Shown here piece by piece: positions 42,562 to 50,652 of a DNA stretch of 64,000 nucleotides (its first letter is position 1; every line of letters begins with the position of its first letter). Made by a program: the position numbers and the translations under genes. The stretch spans positions 1 to 64,000 of the forward strand of contig NZ_JAXUHN010000084.1 of NCBI RefSeq assembly GCF_035916875.1. The letters run 5' to 3'. The notes under the pieces are model-generated. The model ran no database searches. It was not told where the DNA came from and saw nothing but the letters and a program-made list of their open reading frames with translations. Source of the DNA: Methylomicrobium sp035916875. Lineage in GTDB: Bacteria; Pseudomonadota; Gammaproteobacteria; Methylococcales; Methylomonadaceae.

Positions 42562-43566
42562 ATGACTATGCCAGCGTCCCCCGCCCTGCCCCGAATCGCC
42601 TTGACTCCCGGCGAACCTGCCGGCATTGGGCCCGATCTATGTATTCAAATCGCACGCAGCGATTTGCCTTGCGAAGTGGTTGTGATCGGCAGCGAAGCTT
42701 TAATAGCCGACCGCGCCGATCGCTTGGGAATTCACATCAAACTGAACCGCTTTGATCACGCATTAGCGCCCGCGCCACATCGACGTGGGGAATTGTCGGT
42801 CCTACCGATCGATCTGATCGAGACCGCTGAATGCGGACGCCTGAATCCCGCCAACAGCCGCTATGTACTCAAAACGCTGACCAAAGCGGTCAAGGGTTGC
42901 GTCGATGGCCTTTTCGACGCAATGGTGACCGGTCCCGTGCACAAAGGCGTAATCAACGATGCAGGTTTCCCGTTTACCGGCCATACCGAATACATTGCCG
43001 ACATTACCGGCGGTACGCCGGTGATGATGCTGGCCACGCCCGGTTTGCGGGTCGCTTTGGCCACCACCCATTTACCGCTGGCCGAGGTTAGCCGGGCAAT
43101 GACTCGCAGCCGCCTGCGACAGGTCATTTGTGTGCTCGAACACGATTTACGCCACCGCTTCGGCATCGAAAATCCCAAGATTCTGGTATGCGGACTGAAT
43201 CCGCATGCTGGCGAAAACGGCTATCTGGGCCGCGAAGAAATCGACGTGATCGAACCGGTTCTCGAAAATTTGCGGAGACAAGGCCTGAATCTGCAAGGTC
43301 CGTTGCCTGCGGATACCTTGTTTACGCCCAAATATCTTGCCGATGCGGACGCGGTACTGGCGATGTATCATGATCAAGGTTTACCGGTGTTGAAATACAA
43401 AGGTTTCGGTCAGGCCGTCAATATTACCCTCGGTTTGCCGATCATCCGTACCTCGGTCGATCACGGCACCGCGCTGGATTTAGCCGGCACCGGTAAGGCC
43501 GAGGCCGGCAGCCTGCTCTATGCGCTGCAAACCGCCGCGCAAATGGTGATCGGAAGTATGAAATAA
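42562..43566 (+). CDS. pdxA: 4-hydroxythreonine-4-phosphate dehydrogenase
   Basis: PdxA oxidises 4-phosphohydroxy-L-threonine in pyridoxal-phosphate synthesis by the DXP-dependent route. The 334-residue protein shows LTPGEPAGIGPDLC at the N-terminus, GFPFTGHTEYIAD, CGLNPHAGENGYLGREEIDVI, and MYHDQGLPVLKYKGFGQAVNITLGLPIIRTSVDHGTALDLAG, with the metal-binding histidines. A second ATG two codons in is possible as the start. The rsmA start follows the pdxA stop by one base, the conserved gammaproteobacterial pair. Confidence 0.96.
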   Translation: MTMPASPALPRIALTPGEPAGIGPDLCIQIARSDLPCEVVVIGSEALIADRADRLGIHIKLNRFDHALAPAPHRRGELSVLPIDLIETAECGRLNPANSRYVLKTLTKAVKGCVDGLFDAMVTGPVHKGVINDAGFPFTGHTEYIADITGGTPVMMLATPGLRVALATTHLPLAEVSRAMTRSRLRQVICVLEHDLRHRFGIENPKILVCGLNPHAGENGYLGREEIDVIEPVLENLRRQGLNLQGPLPADTLFTPKYLADADAVLAMYHDQGLPVLKYKGFGQAVNITLGLPIIRTSVDHGTALDLAGTGKAEAGSLLYALQTAAQMVIGSMK

Positions 43567-43567
43567 G

Positions 43568-44368
43568 ATGACGCATATCGCACGCAAACGTTTCGGGCAG
43601 AATTTCCTGCATGATCAGTCGGTGATCCGTCATATCATCGCCTGCCTCGATGCCAAGCCCGATCAGCATTGGGTCGAGATCGGTCCCGGCCAAGGCGCGT
43701 TGACCGAGCCGCTGTTAAAAACCGGCGCGCGTCTCGATGTGGTCGAACTGGATCGCGATCTGGTTGAATTGTTGAAGAAAAAATTCGCAGGACAAACGCA
43801 TTTTGAAATTCATAGCGCCGATGCATTGAAATTCGATTTTTCGACGCTGGCTAAAGAAGACGAAAGGTTGCGCATCGTCGGTAATCTGCCTTATAACATT
43901 TCGACGCCGTTGATGTTTCATTTGCTAAGCAACGCGCACTGCATCGAAGACATGCATTTCATGCTGCAAAAAGAAGTCGTCGACAGATTGTGCGCCGAAC
44001 CGGGCAATAAACAATACGGCCGACTCAGTGTGATGATGCAATATGCCTGCGAGGCCGAGTGTTTATTCGATGTACCGCCGGAAAGCTTCGATCCGGCGCC
44101 CAAGGTGATCTCGTCGATCGTTCGTCTGACGCCGCATCGCCGCCCCCCCGTTCAGGTCGATAGCCGGGAAAATTTGAATCGCGTCGTCACGCAAGCCTTT
44201 TCACAGCGCCGGAAAACATTGCGTAATTCATTGAAAGACCTGATCTCCGATAACGATTTGAATGCTTTATCGATCGACCCGAAACTGAGGGCGGAAAATC
44301 TAACGCTGTCGGATTTCGCGAAACTGAGCAATCTGCTCGACAATGTTCCGCAAATCTCCGCTTCCTGA
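43568..44368 (+). CDS. rsmA: 16S rRNA (adenine1518/1519-N6) dimethyltransferase RsmA (KsgA)
   Basis: RsmA dimethylates two adjacent adenines near the 3' end of 16S rRNA late in 30S assembly. The 266-residue protein has KRFGQNFLHDQSVI, the SAM-binding motif VEIGPGQGALTEPLLKTGARLDVVELDRDL and the catalytic NLPYNISTPLMFHL. It ends with the C-terminal RNA-contact domain, including QAFSQRRKTLRNSLKDL. It is coupled to pdxA. A hairpin with a T-run at 44491-44518 could end its transcript. Confidence 0.97.
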   Translation: MTHIARKRFGQNFLHDQSVIRHIIACLDAKPDQHWVEIGPGQGALTEPLLKTGARLDVVELDRDLVELLKKKFAGQTHFEIHSADALKFDFSTLAKEDERLRIVGNLPYNISTPLMFHLLSNAHCIEDMHFMLQKEVVDRLCAEPGNKQYGRLSVMMQYACEAECLFDVPPESFDPAPKVISSIVRLTPHRRPPVQVDSRENLNRVVTQAFSQRRKTLRNSLKDLISDNDLNALSIDPKLRAENLTLSDFAKLSNLLDNVPQISAS

Positions 44369-44408
44369 TGGCCCGAAAAATGATGCGACAAAATGCCACA
44401 TTCCCATC

Positions 44409-44518
44409 TTGACAAAGATAGCTAGAATATTATTTAACTCCTGAGATGCAAGATTCCCAACGGGAATCCGGAGTTAGATATCCTTCTCTAATGCGGTTTA
44501 ATGAACCGCATTTTTTTT
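44409..44518 (+). ncRNA. Candidate small RNA with promoter and terminator
   Basis: TTGACA (44409-44414) and TATTTA (44431-44436) are 16 bases apart, 40 bases after the rsmA stop. The predicted RNA runs from about 44443 to 44518. It contains the hairpin GATTCCC-AAC-GGGAATC (52-68 of the 44400 block), which may extend through TAACTCC/GGAGTTA if transcription starts earlier. It ends with the strong terminator ATGCGGTT-TAATG-AACCGCAT plus eight T. I cannot place it in a known RNA family. The terminator may instead simply serve pdxA-rsmA. The rest of the gap to 44780 has only a CGGCAG-TGAA-CTGCCG hairpin (44726-44741). Confidence 0.45.
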
Positions 44519-44780
44519 GCCTGCTGTTTTTTGCCGCCCATTCGCCTCACCCCCTAAATTTATCGTATTAGATATTCTGGACAGCCCAACGTAATAACGC
44601 TTGGATGAGCGAGGGAAATAATTTATTAGAAAAACATTTGAGTTTCTGATAAATTTCAAATAGTAAACCCTGCGACTTCATTCTAGTTGCAAAAGATTTC
44701 GCCTAACTGAATTATCCAGGGCTGCCGGCAGTGAACTGCCGCATTTGATGATGGTTTTGTTAATAAAAACAGGGGGATTT

Positions 44781-45770
44781 ATGTCCATATTTGATTCGAT
44801 CGCTATAGAAATTCAGGCAATGGTCGCCGGCGTGCTGGTTCTGCTGATCATCACATTATTGGAAATCATCGATTTGCAACGCGGGAAGAAACGGCATCGA
44901 CAGGAACTGCAAGCCATCGCCGGAGGCGTAATTCAGACGCAGAAGGAGCAATTGGTTTCGCTATTCAGTTTGATTTTAGAGTTTATTTTCGGCTTCGCCG
45001 CGTTCGCTCTTTTCGCTTACGCGACGATGTATCTGACCATTATGGAAATGCCTGCCTTGGCCACCGTCGCCGGTGTTTCCGCGTTTATCGGAGTGATGAT
45101 GCCATTCGTCGTCTGGAGCGCCTGCAGGAAAGCCAACCGAGAGACGGCGGACGCGCTCCAAAACATCGAACGACACCGCCACGAAACCGCAGGCCGGGAA
45201 CAGACTCCCGTAACGCCGATTGCGCCACCCATCGCCGCTAGTGTTGCAGAAGAAACGGCATCGATCCCGACCGAGCCCGTTGCGATCGATCCGAAGCCGG
45301 TTGTCAAGCCGCAACCGGCGCCGGTACCACCCCCCGAAGACAAGCCCGCGGTTTATCCCAAACCAGACCCGGCGCACGTGTTTCCTCGGGATTCGATACT
45401 GCGTCGCCATTTCATAACCCATCTGGCCGCGATGGCCAAACCTTATGAACTGCTCCGTCCGACCGACTCGATTCTGAGCCGCCATCATGATGCAATGCTG
45501 GCACACCAAACAGGCATGCGCCATGCCAAGCCGGTTACAGCGGAAATCTCGGATCCCGTAGCTGCAAAGTCATACCGAAAATGCACTCATAAAATAAAAC
45601 TGCCGGAAGACTCGATGCTCAGACGACATATCCTGGCTACCTTGCAAATCAAAATCGAGCCTCGCCTGTCATTGCCCGTGCGCCCGACCGATGCGATGCT
45701 GCGGCGCCATTATGATACGCTTAAAGAAAATTTGATCGCAACAGAACTGAATAAGTACCTGGAGGGGTAG
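44781..45770 (+). CDS. Membrane protein with four DS-x-LRRH repeats
   Basis: The 329-residue protein (ATG at 44781, after AGGGGG) has three membrane spans (about residues 12-31, 61-85 and 92-112) and a proline-rich linker (about 140-200). The soluble tail then repeats a short motif four times: DSILRRHF (204), DSILSRHH (229), DSMLRRHI (277) and DAMLRRHY (304). Each is preceded by a Pro/Arg-rich stretch, and two have RPTD. The pairs are built as a long and a short unit. I do not know a function. The repeats look like docking or oligomerisation motifs held near the membrane. A perfect GC-rich hairpin follows the stop. Confidence 0.75.
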   Translation: MSIFDSIAIEIQAMVAGVLVLLIITLLEIIDLQRGKKRHRQELQAIAGGVIQTQKEQLVSLFSLILEFIFGFAAFALFAYATMYLTIMEMPALATVAGVSAFIGVMMPFVVWSACRKANRETADALQNIERHRHETAGREQTPVTPIAPPIAASVAEETASIPTEPVAIDPKPVVKPQPAPVPPPEDKPAVYPKPDPAHVFPRDSILRRHFITHLAAMAKPYELLRPTDSILSRHHDAMLAHQTGMRHAKPVTAEISDPVAAKSYRKCTHKIKLPEDSMLRRHILATLQIKIEPRLSLPVRPTDAMLRRHYDTLKENLIATELNKYLEG

Positions 45771-45784
45771 ATCCGAAGATGAGA

Positions 45785-45810
45785 CGGGGCGGGGAGAATT
45801 CCCCGCCCCG
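45785..45810. repeat. Perfect 10-bp GC hairpin after the repeat-protein gene
   Basis: CGGGGCGGGG (45785-45794) and CCCCGCCCCG (45801-45810) flank AGAATT. On the plus strand an A-run follows, so it is not a classic terminator in that direction; on the minus strand the T-run is on the wrong side. It may still slow transcription or protect the 3' end of the mRNA. Confidence 0.6.
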
Positions 45811-45943
45811 AAAAAGAAAGCAGCTAAAACGGCCGGTCACATTGCAGTATGAGCGAACATGCGACCTTCAAAGCATTACGGCTCGATAGTCAGGGAGCGC
45901 CTTAACGCTCTCTGATATAAAACCCAGTGCTCGCGAAAACGTC

Positions 45944-47047
45944 CTATTTCTTTTCAGGCGCTGGCGCTGACTCAGCCGGCTTGGTTTCTTCCTTTGCTGG
46001 TTCGGCCGCAGGCTTCGCTGCTTCCGCCGGAGCAGGCTCCGCATGTGCTGGCGCGGCTTCAGCCGGCGCTTTTTCCGCGGTTGCTGGCGCGGCTTCTTTT
46101 GCAGCAGCGCCTTCAGTGGCCGGTTTTTGTTCTGCCGCCGGTTCGGCCGTCGCTGCTGGCGGGGCAGCAGGCGCTTCCGTTTTCGGCTTCTCTTCGGTCA
46201 GCGGGACAAGAATCTCAACTTTTGCCTGCTGGCGCATCGTCTCGATCATTTTTTGGAATTTTTGACGTTGCAAGTAAGGCGTCAATTGCTCTTTTACGGC
46301 TTCCAGCGGAGGAGGCGTTTGCGCGCGTGAGTCTTCCCGCAGAATTACATGCCAGCCGAATTGGGTCTGCACTGGCGCGGAGGTATATTTGCCTTTTTCG
46401 AGTTTGGCGACCGCGTCGGAGAAAGGTTTCACCATTTGGTCGGACACAAACCAGCCCAGATCGCCGCCGTTTTGTGATTCTTTCGCATCAATCGAATACT
46501 TGTTTGCCAACTTCGCGAAATCGCCGCCTTTGTCGAGTTCGGCGATGATCTTTTTCGCTTCATCCTCGGTCTTTACCAGGATATGACGCGCTTTATATTC
46601 GGTGCCGGTTTCGGCAACGACCTTGCTGTCGTATTCCGCCTTCACTTCCGCATCGGTAACCGGATTGGTCTTGAAAAAGTTTTTCAGCTCAGTCTGGGTC
46701 AGGATAGACTTTTTAGCATCTTCCAGTTGCGCCAGATATTCCGGAGATTTATCCAATTGCTTTTGCAGTGCGTCCTGAACGAGCAATTCACGTTGAATCA
46801 ATTCTTCGACCAGTTTTTCCTTCGGAAAACTTGCGCCATGCGCGCGCGCCGCAATTTCTTTTTCCAGGTTTTCCAACTGCGCTTTGCTGATGTATTTGCC
46901 GTTGACCGAAGCGACCGCGTCTTCTTTTTTGACAATGTTTTCGATCGGCGCCGCGGAAGAAGCGGCACCGGTATCACCGGATTGTGGTTCACAGCCGGCA
47001 ATCAGTCCGGCACCCGCAACAAGCAATGGGATGATGGTTTTGTTCAT
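45944..47047 (-). CDS. PpiC-type peptidyl-prolyl isomerase lipoprotein
   Basis: The 367-residue protein has a lipoprotein signal (lipobox LIAGC, cysteine at about residue 19). A SurA-like N-terminal helical region follows (about 40-140), then a parvulin domain (about 150-245: YKARHILVKTEDEAKKIIAELDKGGDFAKLANKYSIDAKESQNGGDLGWF, FGWHVILREDSR). It should help outer-membrane or periplasmic proteins to fold. The last 90 residues are an unusual Ala/Pro/Glu/Lys-rich tail of EPAPAEAAKPAAEPAKEE type, perhaps a wall-spanning tether. It is last in yciB-yciI-bolA-ppiC, 3 bases after bolA. Confidence 0.9.
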   Translation of the reverse strand: MNKTIIPLLVAGAGLIAGCEPQSGDTGAASSAAPIENIVKKEDAVASVNGKYISKAQLENLEKEIAARAHGASFPKEKLVEELIQRELLVQDALQKQLDKSPEYLAQLEDAKKSILTQTELKNFFKTNPVTDAEVKAEYDSKVVAETGTEYKARHILVKTEDEAKKIIAELDKGGDFAKLANKYSIDAKESQNGGDLGWFVSDQMVKPFSDAVAKLEKGKYTSAPVQTQFGWHVILREDSRAQTPPPLEAVKEQLTPYLQRQKFQKMIETMRQQAKVEILVPLTEEKPKTEAPAAPPAATAEPAAEQKPATEGAAAKEAAPATAEKAPAEAAPAHAEPAPAEAAKPAAEPAKEETKPAESAPAPEKK

Positions 47048-47050
47048 CGA

Positions 47051-47323
47051 TTAATTTCCTTTGGTTTCTTCTGAGGGGGTAAGAGCATTGATGCCCAAGG
47101 CATGAATTTGTTGCTTCATCAGATCGCCGAGCGCTTTATAAATCATCTGGTGCCGCTGCACCAGCGATTTGCCTTCAAACTGCGGCGATACAATCGTGAC
47201 ATGATAATGGCCGCCGCCGCGGTTGCCGACGTGACCGGCATGAGCGCTACTGTTGTCGATGATTTCGAGCCGTTCGGGGTGGAGCGCTTCGGTGAGCACT
47301 TGTTTGATCAGTTGCGCTGTCAT
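47051..47323 (-). CDS. bolA: BolA family protein
   Basis: BolA proteins pair with monothiol glutaredoxins in iron-sulphur and redox control. Some also affect cell shape. The 90-residue product has IKQVLTEALHPERLEIIDNSSAHAGHVGNRGGGHYHVTIVSPQFEGKSLVQRHQMIYKALGDLM, including the conserved histidine and the FxGxxxVxRH helix. It overlaps yciI by 4 bases. The gene order is typical of gammaproteobacteria. Confidence 0.94.
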   Translation of the reverse strand: MTAQLIKQVLTEALHPERLEIIDNSSAHAGHVGNRGGGHYHVTIVSPQFEGKSLVQRHQMIYKALGDLMKQQIHALGINALTPSEETKGN

Positions 47324-47622
47324 TGGGGAAAGACCTTTTTAAACGGTTTGACGGTAACCTTTGCGTAAACGCCGGCTTCGATATAGGGATCGCTTTCGGC
47401 CCATTGCCGGGCTTCTTCGGAACTCGCAAATTCGGCAACGATCAGGCTGCCGGTAAAGCCTGCATCGCCCGGGTTTTCGCTGTCGATCGCGGGATGCGGG
47501 CCGGCCAGTACGAGTCGCCCTGCTTCTTGAAGATCCTGCAACCTTTGCAGATGTCTCGGGCGGACGGCCAGCCTTTTGCTCAGGCTATTCTCTACGTCTT
47601 CACTGATGATCGCGTATAACAC
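47320..47622 (-). CDS. yciI: YciI family protein
   Basis: The 100-residue protein begins MLYAIISEDVENSLSKRLAVRPRHLQRLQDLQEAGRLVLAGPHPAIDSENPGDAGFTGSLIVAEFASSEEARQWAESDPYIEAGVYAKVTVKPFKKVF. This is the YciI ferredoxin-like fold with its conserved histidine and DPY motif. The role is not known; the fold may be enzymatic. It lies between yciB (3-base gap) and bolA (4-base overlap). Confidence 0.94.
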   Translation of the reverse strand: MLYAIISEDVENSLSKRLAVRPRHLQRLQDLQEAGRLVLAGPHPAIDSENPGDAGFTGSLIVAEFASSEEARQWAESDPYIEAGVYAKVTVKPFKKVFPQ

Positions 47623-47625
47623 TGC

Positions 47626-48162
47626 TTATTCCTCGGTTTCCGGCAGATGTTTATAAATCATCGCAACCTGCCCGAGTAGAAAAACGACCATCAATCCCGG
47701 CACCATGAAGGTTTTGAACGTGACCCAATCGTCGGTGCTGTAGTGATACATGACATACACATTGATGAAGCCGACGCCGAGAAAGAAACATGCCCACAGC
47801 GTGTTTAGACGTCGCCAAATGTTATTCGGCAAGGTCAGATTGGCTGACAGCATCCGTTCGATAACCGTCTTTTTACCGACAAACTGACTGCCCAGAAAGA
47901 CCACACCGAATAGCCATTCGACGATCGATAATTTCCACTTGATGAACTGTTCGTTCTGGAGAATGATTGTCGCGCCGCCCATCACTAGGATTAACCCTAA
48001 GGTTATCAATTGCATCGTGCTGACCTTGCGGGTCTTATACCAACTAAAGGCGACCTGCAAAATCGTCGCGGCAATCACGACGCCGGTGGCGACATAAATA
48101 TCGTAAAACTTATAAGCGATAAAAAATAAAACGATCGGAAAAAATTCGAGTATCGGATTCAT
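47626..48162 (-). CDS. yciB: Inner-membrane septation protein YciB
   Basis: YciB (IspA/septation protein A) is an inner-membrane protein that interacts with cell-elongation and division proteins. The 178-residue product has five membrane spans and the family markers FFPIVLFFIAYKFYDIYVATGVVI, WKLSIVEWLFGVVFLGSQF, WRRLNTLWACFFLGVGFINVYVMYHYSTDDWVTFKTFMVPGLMVVF. It heads the yciB-yciI-bolA-ppiC operon. No gene upstream on this strand is seen until past 48550. Confidence 0.94.
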   Translation of the reverse strand: MNPILEFFPIVLFFIAYKFYDIYVATGVVIAATILQVAFSWYKTRKVSTMQLITLGLILVMGGATIILQNEQFIKWKLSIVEWLFGVVFLGSQFVGKKTVIERMLSANLTLPNNIWRRLNTLWACFFLGVGFINVYVMYHYSTDDWVTFKTFMVPGLMVVFLLGQVAMIYKHLPETEE

Positions 48163-48549
48163 GCGTCTGGCGCGATGGAGGGCGCAGTGTATTCGTTATT
48201 GTTGGATTTAGACTTTGATGATGCGGTCATTGCCGTAAAGAGCGCCGAACAAACAGGTAATGGGGATAGATATGATAAATTCAAGGCCGCTTTTCTCGCC
48301 GTCTTGAAACGATCCAAATTGCCTTCAAAATTAGATGCCTTGGTTGTATCCGATGGCGGAAAAAATGTCAAAACAGCTGAGACCGCCGTAACCGTCTTTC
48401 GCCGTTGAAGTAGAAACTTGCAAGTTCCGAGGCCGAGGACTGTCCGCCCATCAGAAATCAGGTTGGTATTATAATGGCGACGCGGCCAAATGTACATCAT
48501 TCGACTTTTGGACTCTGATAGAATGGTATCGAATTGCGTGAGGATAGCC
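48163..48549. other. Divergent intergenic region, yciB / DUF1244 gene
   Basis: This 387-base gap holds the promoters of two divergent genes. A plus-strand frame of 77 codons at 48175-48408 has no ribosome site and would start 13 bases from the yciB start codon. I judge it unlikely to be real, although its codon pattern is not absurd. I see no repeat or RNA structure. Confidence 0.4.
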
Positions 48550-48849
48550 ATGGATAAACAAACACAAACAGAAATCGAAGCTGCCGCCTTTAGACGCCTG
48601 CTCGAACATTTTCAACAACACACCGAGGTGCAGAATATCGACTTGATGATTTTGGCCGACTTCTGCCGAAACTGCTTGGCCAAATGGTATGCCGCGGCAG
48701 CGCAGGAGCGCGGTGAATCAATCGATTATGAACAAGCCAGAGACATTATTTATGGCTTTCCTTATCAGGAATGGCGTAGAAAATACCAGCAGGAAGCAAC
48801 GCCCGAACAATTGGCGGCGTTCGAGTTGAAGCAGAAACAAAAGTCGTAG
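48550..48849 (+). CDS. DUF1244 family protein
   Basis: The 99-residue product (ATG at 48550) reads MDKQTQTEIEAAAFRRLLEHFQQHTEVQNIDLMILADFCRNCLAKWYAAAAQERGESIDYEQARDIIYGFPYQEWRRKYQQEATPEQLAAF. This is the full DUF1244 (SMc04008-like) signature, with the FCRNCLxKW and GxPYxEWK-type motifs and two cysteines in CRNC that might bind metal. The function is unknown; the family is small and cytoplasmic. It is transcribed alone. Confidence 0.9.
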   Translation: MDKQTQTEIEAAAFRRLLEHFQQHTEVQNIDLMILADFCRNCLAKWYAAAAQERGESIDYEQARDIIYGFPYQEWRRKYQQEATPEQLAAFELKQKQKS

Positions 48850-49181
48850 GCCTTCTCTTAAAGATTTACAGTTACAGTAAATTAAATTTTCAGTACTTTT
48901 CCAGCCAGGGTACGGGCCTTACCTTGGCAGGGACTGACTCATCAAACGGATTAAAAAGTTACGCAATGCCTGCCCACGATAACGCTGGCTATCATTATCA
49001 GGGTATTCTAACTTATAGCCTGACATACGTATCGCCGGAGCGCGGTTATCACGCCAATTTTGCGGGTAAAAACAAACGAATCCGTGTCCAACGCAAGTTA
49101 AGAACAACGGTTTCCCCTATTCGCTGTAAATTCTCTGCCTATCCCATCGCCGCAGATGTAAGGGTATAAGCTCCCTCTTGA
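48850..49181. other. Intergenic region without a supported feature
   Basis: No convincing gene lies here. The plus-strand open frame at 48924-49169 and a minus-strand one at 48919-49107 have no ribosome site and no recognisable family pattern. I saw no strong terminator, although both flanking genes (48550 plus, 49182 minus) end here. Confidence 0.45.
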
Positions 49182-49748
49182 TCAGTCCTTGATCGCTTCG
49201 ATCTGTATGATCACCTTGACGTCATCGCCCAGCGCCGGCGCATATTTATCGACGCCGAAGTCGGACCGCTTGATTGTCGCTGTCGCGTTCGCGCCGCAGA
49301 CATTTTTGATTAAAAGCAGATTGAACCCGCAATGAAAGCGGTCCACCGTCAAATGCACGGGCTTGGTCACGCCATGTAGCGTCAGATCGCCATCCGCGCC
49401 AACCAGTTGTGCCTTGTCGAAAGTCAGTTGTTTCGATTGGAATATGATTTTCGGAAAATGGGTAACATCGAGAAAATCCTCGCTGCGCAGATGTTTTTCC
49501 AGATCGGCAAGTCCGGTGCTGATCGAAGCAGCATCGATCGAGATGTCGATCGAACCGGATGCCGATGCGGGCGCAAGCGTGATTTTGCCCTCGGTCAGGT
49601 TAAAGCGGCCGCGCTGGATCGAAAAGCCGAGATGGTCGATTTCAAAGCTCGGAAAAGTATGCCGTGGATCGACGGTATAGGTATCGGCAGCCGTTGCGGA
49701 AAAACTCAAGACGCCGGTAAAAATCGAGACGAGTAATTTGTATCTCAT
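49182..49748 (-). CDS. YceI family periplasmic lipid-binding protein
   Basis: The 188-residue protein has a signal peptide (about 1-20, cut after SATAA) and a YceI lipocalin-like domain: YTVDPRHTFPSFEIDHLGFSIQRGRFNLTEGKITL, SIDISIDAASISTGLADLEKHLRSEDFLDVTHFPKIIFQSKQL, LTLHGVTKPVHLTVDRF and IKRSDFGVDKYAPALGDDVKVIIQIEAI. Family members bind polyisoprenoid or quinone lipids in the periplasm. An AAGGATC ribosome site lies before the ATG. It is monocistronic. Confidence 0.94.
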   Translation of the reverse strand: MRYKLLVSIFTGVLSFSATAADTYTVDPRHTFPSFEIDHLGFSIQRGRFNLTEGKITLAPASASGSIDISIDAASISTGLADLEKHLRSEDFLDVTHFPKIIFQSKQLTFDKAQLVGADGDLTLHGVTKPVHLTVDRFHCGFNLLLIKNVCGANATATIKRSDFGVDKYAPALGDDVKVIIQIEAIKD

Positions 49749-49867
49749 GAGTGATCCTTATCGATTAAAGATTGGTAAATTCGAGCAAATTATTATCAAC
49801 AATAAGGAAACAATTAATTAATTTTCCCCTGCCTTGTTAATTTATAAAAAACTAATATACTATCATT

Positions 49868-50067
49868 TTTCTCAGCAACCTTTATGCCAAGTTTTCTGAT
49901 TGGCCGTTCTGACAAGAGCGACCGCTTCAACTGCTGATGGCTTCAGCACGGCATATCCTCTATTTTCAGCCCTTTTCATACACCTCCTCGAAGTGTGAAA
50001 ATTCGGAGCCGCCCTGTTCCGAAGCTTTTTCCTCCCTGCGCCGTTAGGCGCAGGGAGTATTTTTTTC
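49868..50067 (+). ncRNA. Candidate ~200-nt small RNA
   Basis: TTGTTA (49834-49839) and TATACT (49856-49861) are spaced by 16 bases on the plus strand. No plus-strand gene follows, yet two terminator-like hairpins do: TTCGGA/TCCGAA (50002-50007 with 50018-50023, then GCTTTTT) and the very strong CTCCCTGCGCC-GTTA-GGCGCAGGGAG (50032-50057), then TATTTTTTT. The implied RNA starts near 49868. The second hairpin has no T-run on the minus strand, so it does not belong to the minus-strand gene at 50098. I cannot match it to a known family. Confidence 0.5.
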
Positions 50068-50097
50068 GCCTTTTTCCAATTTTTTTACCAGGGCAAA

Positions 50098-50652
50098 TTA
50101 CGATTTCTCCAAATATTGGAGCCAAGCGTGAATCCGTTGGTTCGCCTGCTCCGCCAATTCCGCAAAGCCTTTGATCGCGCCTTGCGCATCAGGACTAACT
50201 TTCCCGCTACGTAAAACGAATTCTTGCGCGCCCAGCTTGTTCTTGCTGCCGGCCGCGAACACATCTGTCGAAAAGCGCAGCAGCACCGACGCGCTGCCGG
50301 GCGCTTCGAATTGCTGTTCGAAATTCAGCAAATGAATTACCAAGGAATAATTCGGATTAAGGCCTCCTGAGGCAAGTTGCAGTTTGAGCAATTCCTGTGG
50401 CGGCGCTATCCACTGATCCAGGTTGTAAAAGCGCACGCGGGTCGGCTGATCGTAAAGCAGTCGGTAATGGATCCGGTCATCGCTCAGCCATTTCGGCGCG
50501 AAGACATTGATTTCGGGCGATGCCGGATTTTGCAGACTTTGGCCGGGCGGCGCGTTGCTCACGCCAAAATCGTGCAGCGCGGGAGCCTGCAAGACTTCGG
50601 CACAACCGAGAATCAACACGCTAGCGGCGCAGATCAACCAGTTAAGTTTCAT
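50098..50652 (-). CDS. ABC-type transport auxiliary lipoprotein
   Basis: The 184-residue lipoprotein (lipobox LILGC, cysteine 17) matches the PqiC/ABC-auxiliary family: YDQPTRVRFYNLDQWIAPPQELLKLQL, then the beta-rich LVIHLLNFEQQFEAPGSASVLLRFSTDVF and a C-terminal helix AELAEQANQRIHAWLQYLE. It should sit in the outer membrane and complete the MCE lipid-transport route from the inner membrane. It overlaps the MCE gene by 4 bases and is last in the operon. Confidence 0.85.
   Translation of the reverse strand: MKLNWLICAASVLILGCAEVLQAPALHDFGVSNAPPGQSLQNPASPEINVFAPKWLSDDRIHYRLLYDQPTRVRFYNLDQWIAPPQELLKLQLASGGLNPNYSLVIHLLNFEQQFEAPGSASVLLRFSTDVFAAGSKNKLGAQEFVLRSGKVSPDAQGAIKGFAELAEQANQRIHAWLQYLEKS

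Noticed and set aside
45927..46265. Ala/Ser-rich plus-strand frame
   Set aside because: It is the antisense of the Ala/Pro/Glu tail of the PPIase lipoprotein; low-complexity repeats keep the other strand open.
48175..48408. 77-codon plus-strand frame beside yciB
   Set aside because: It starts 13 bases from the yciB start codon with no ribosome site, leaving no room for promoters. It is borderline and could be tested by conservation.
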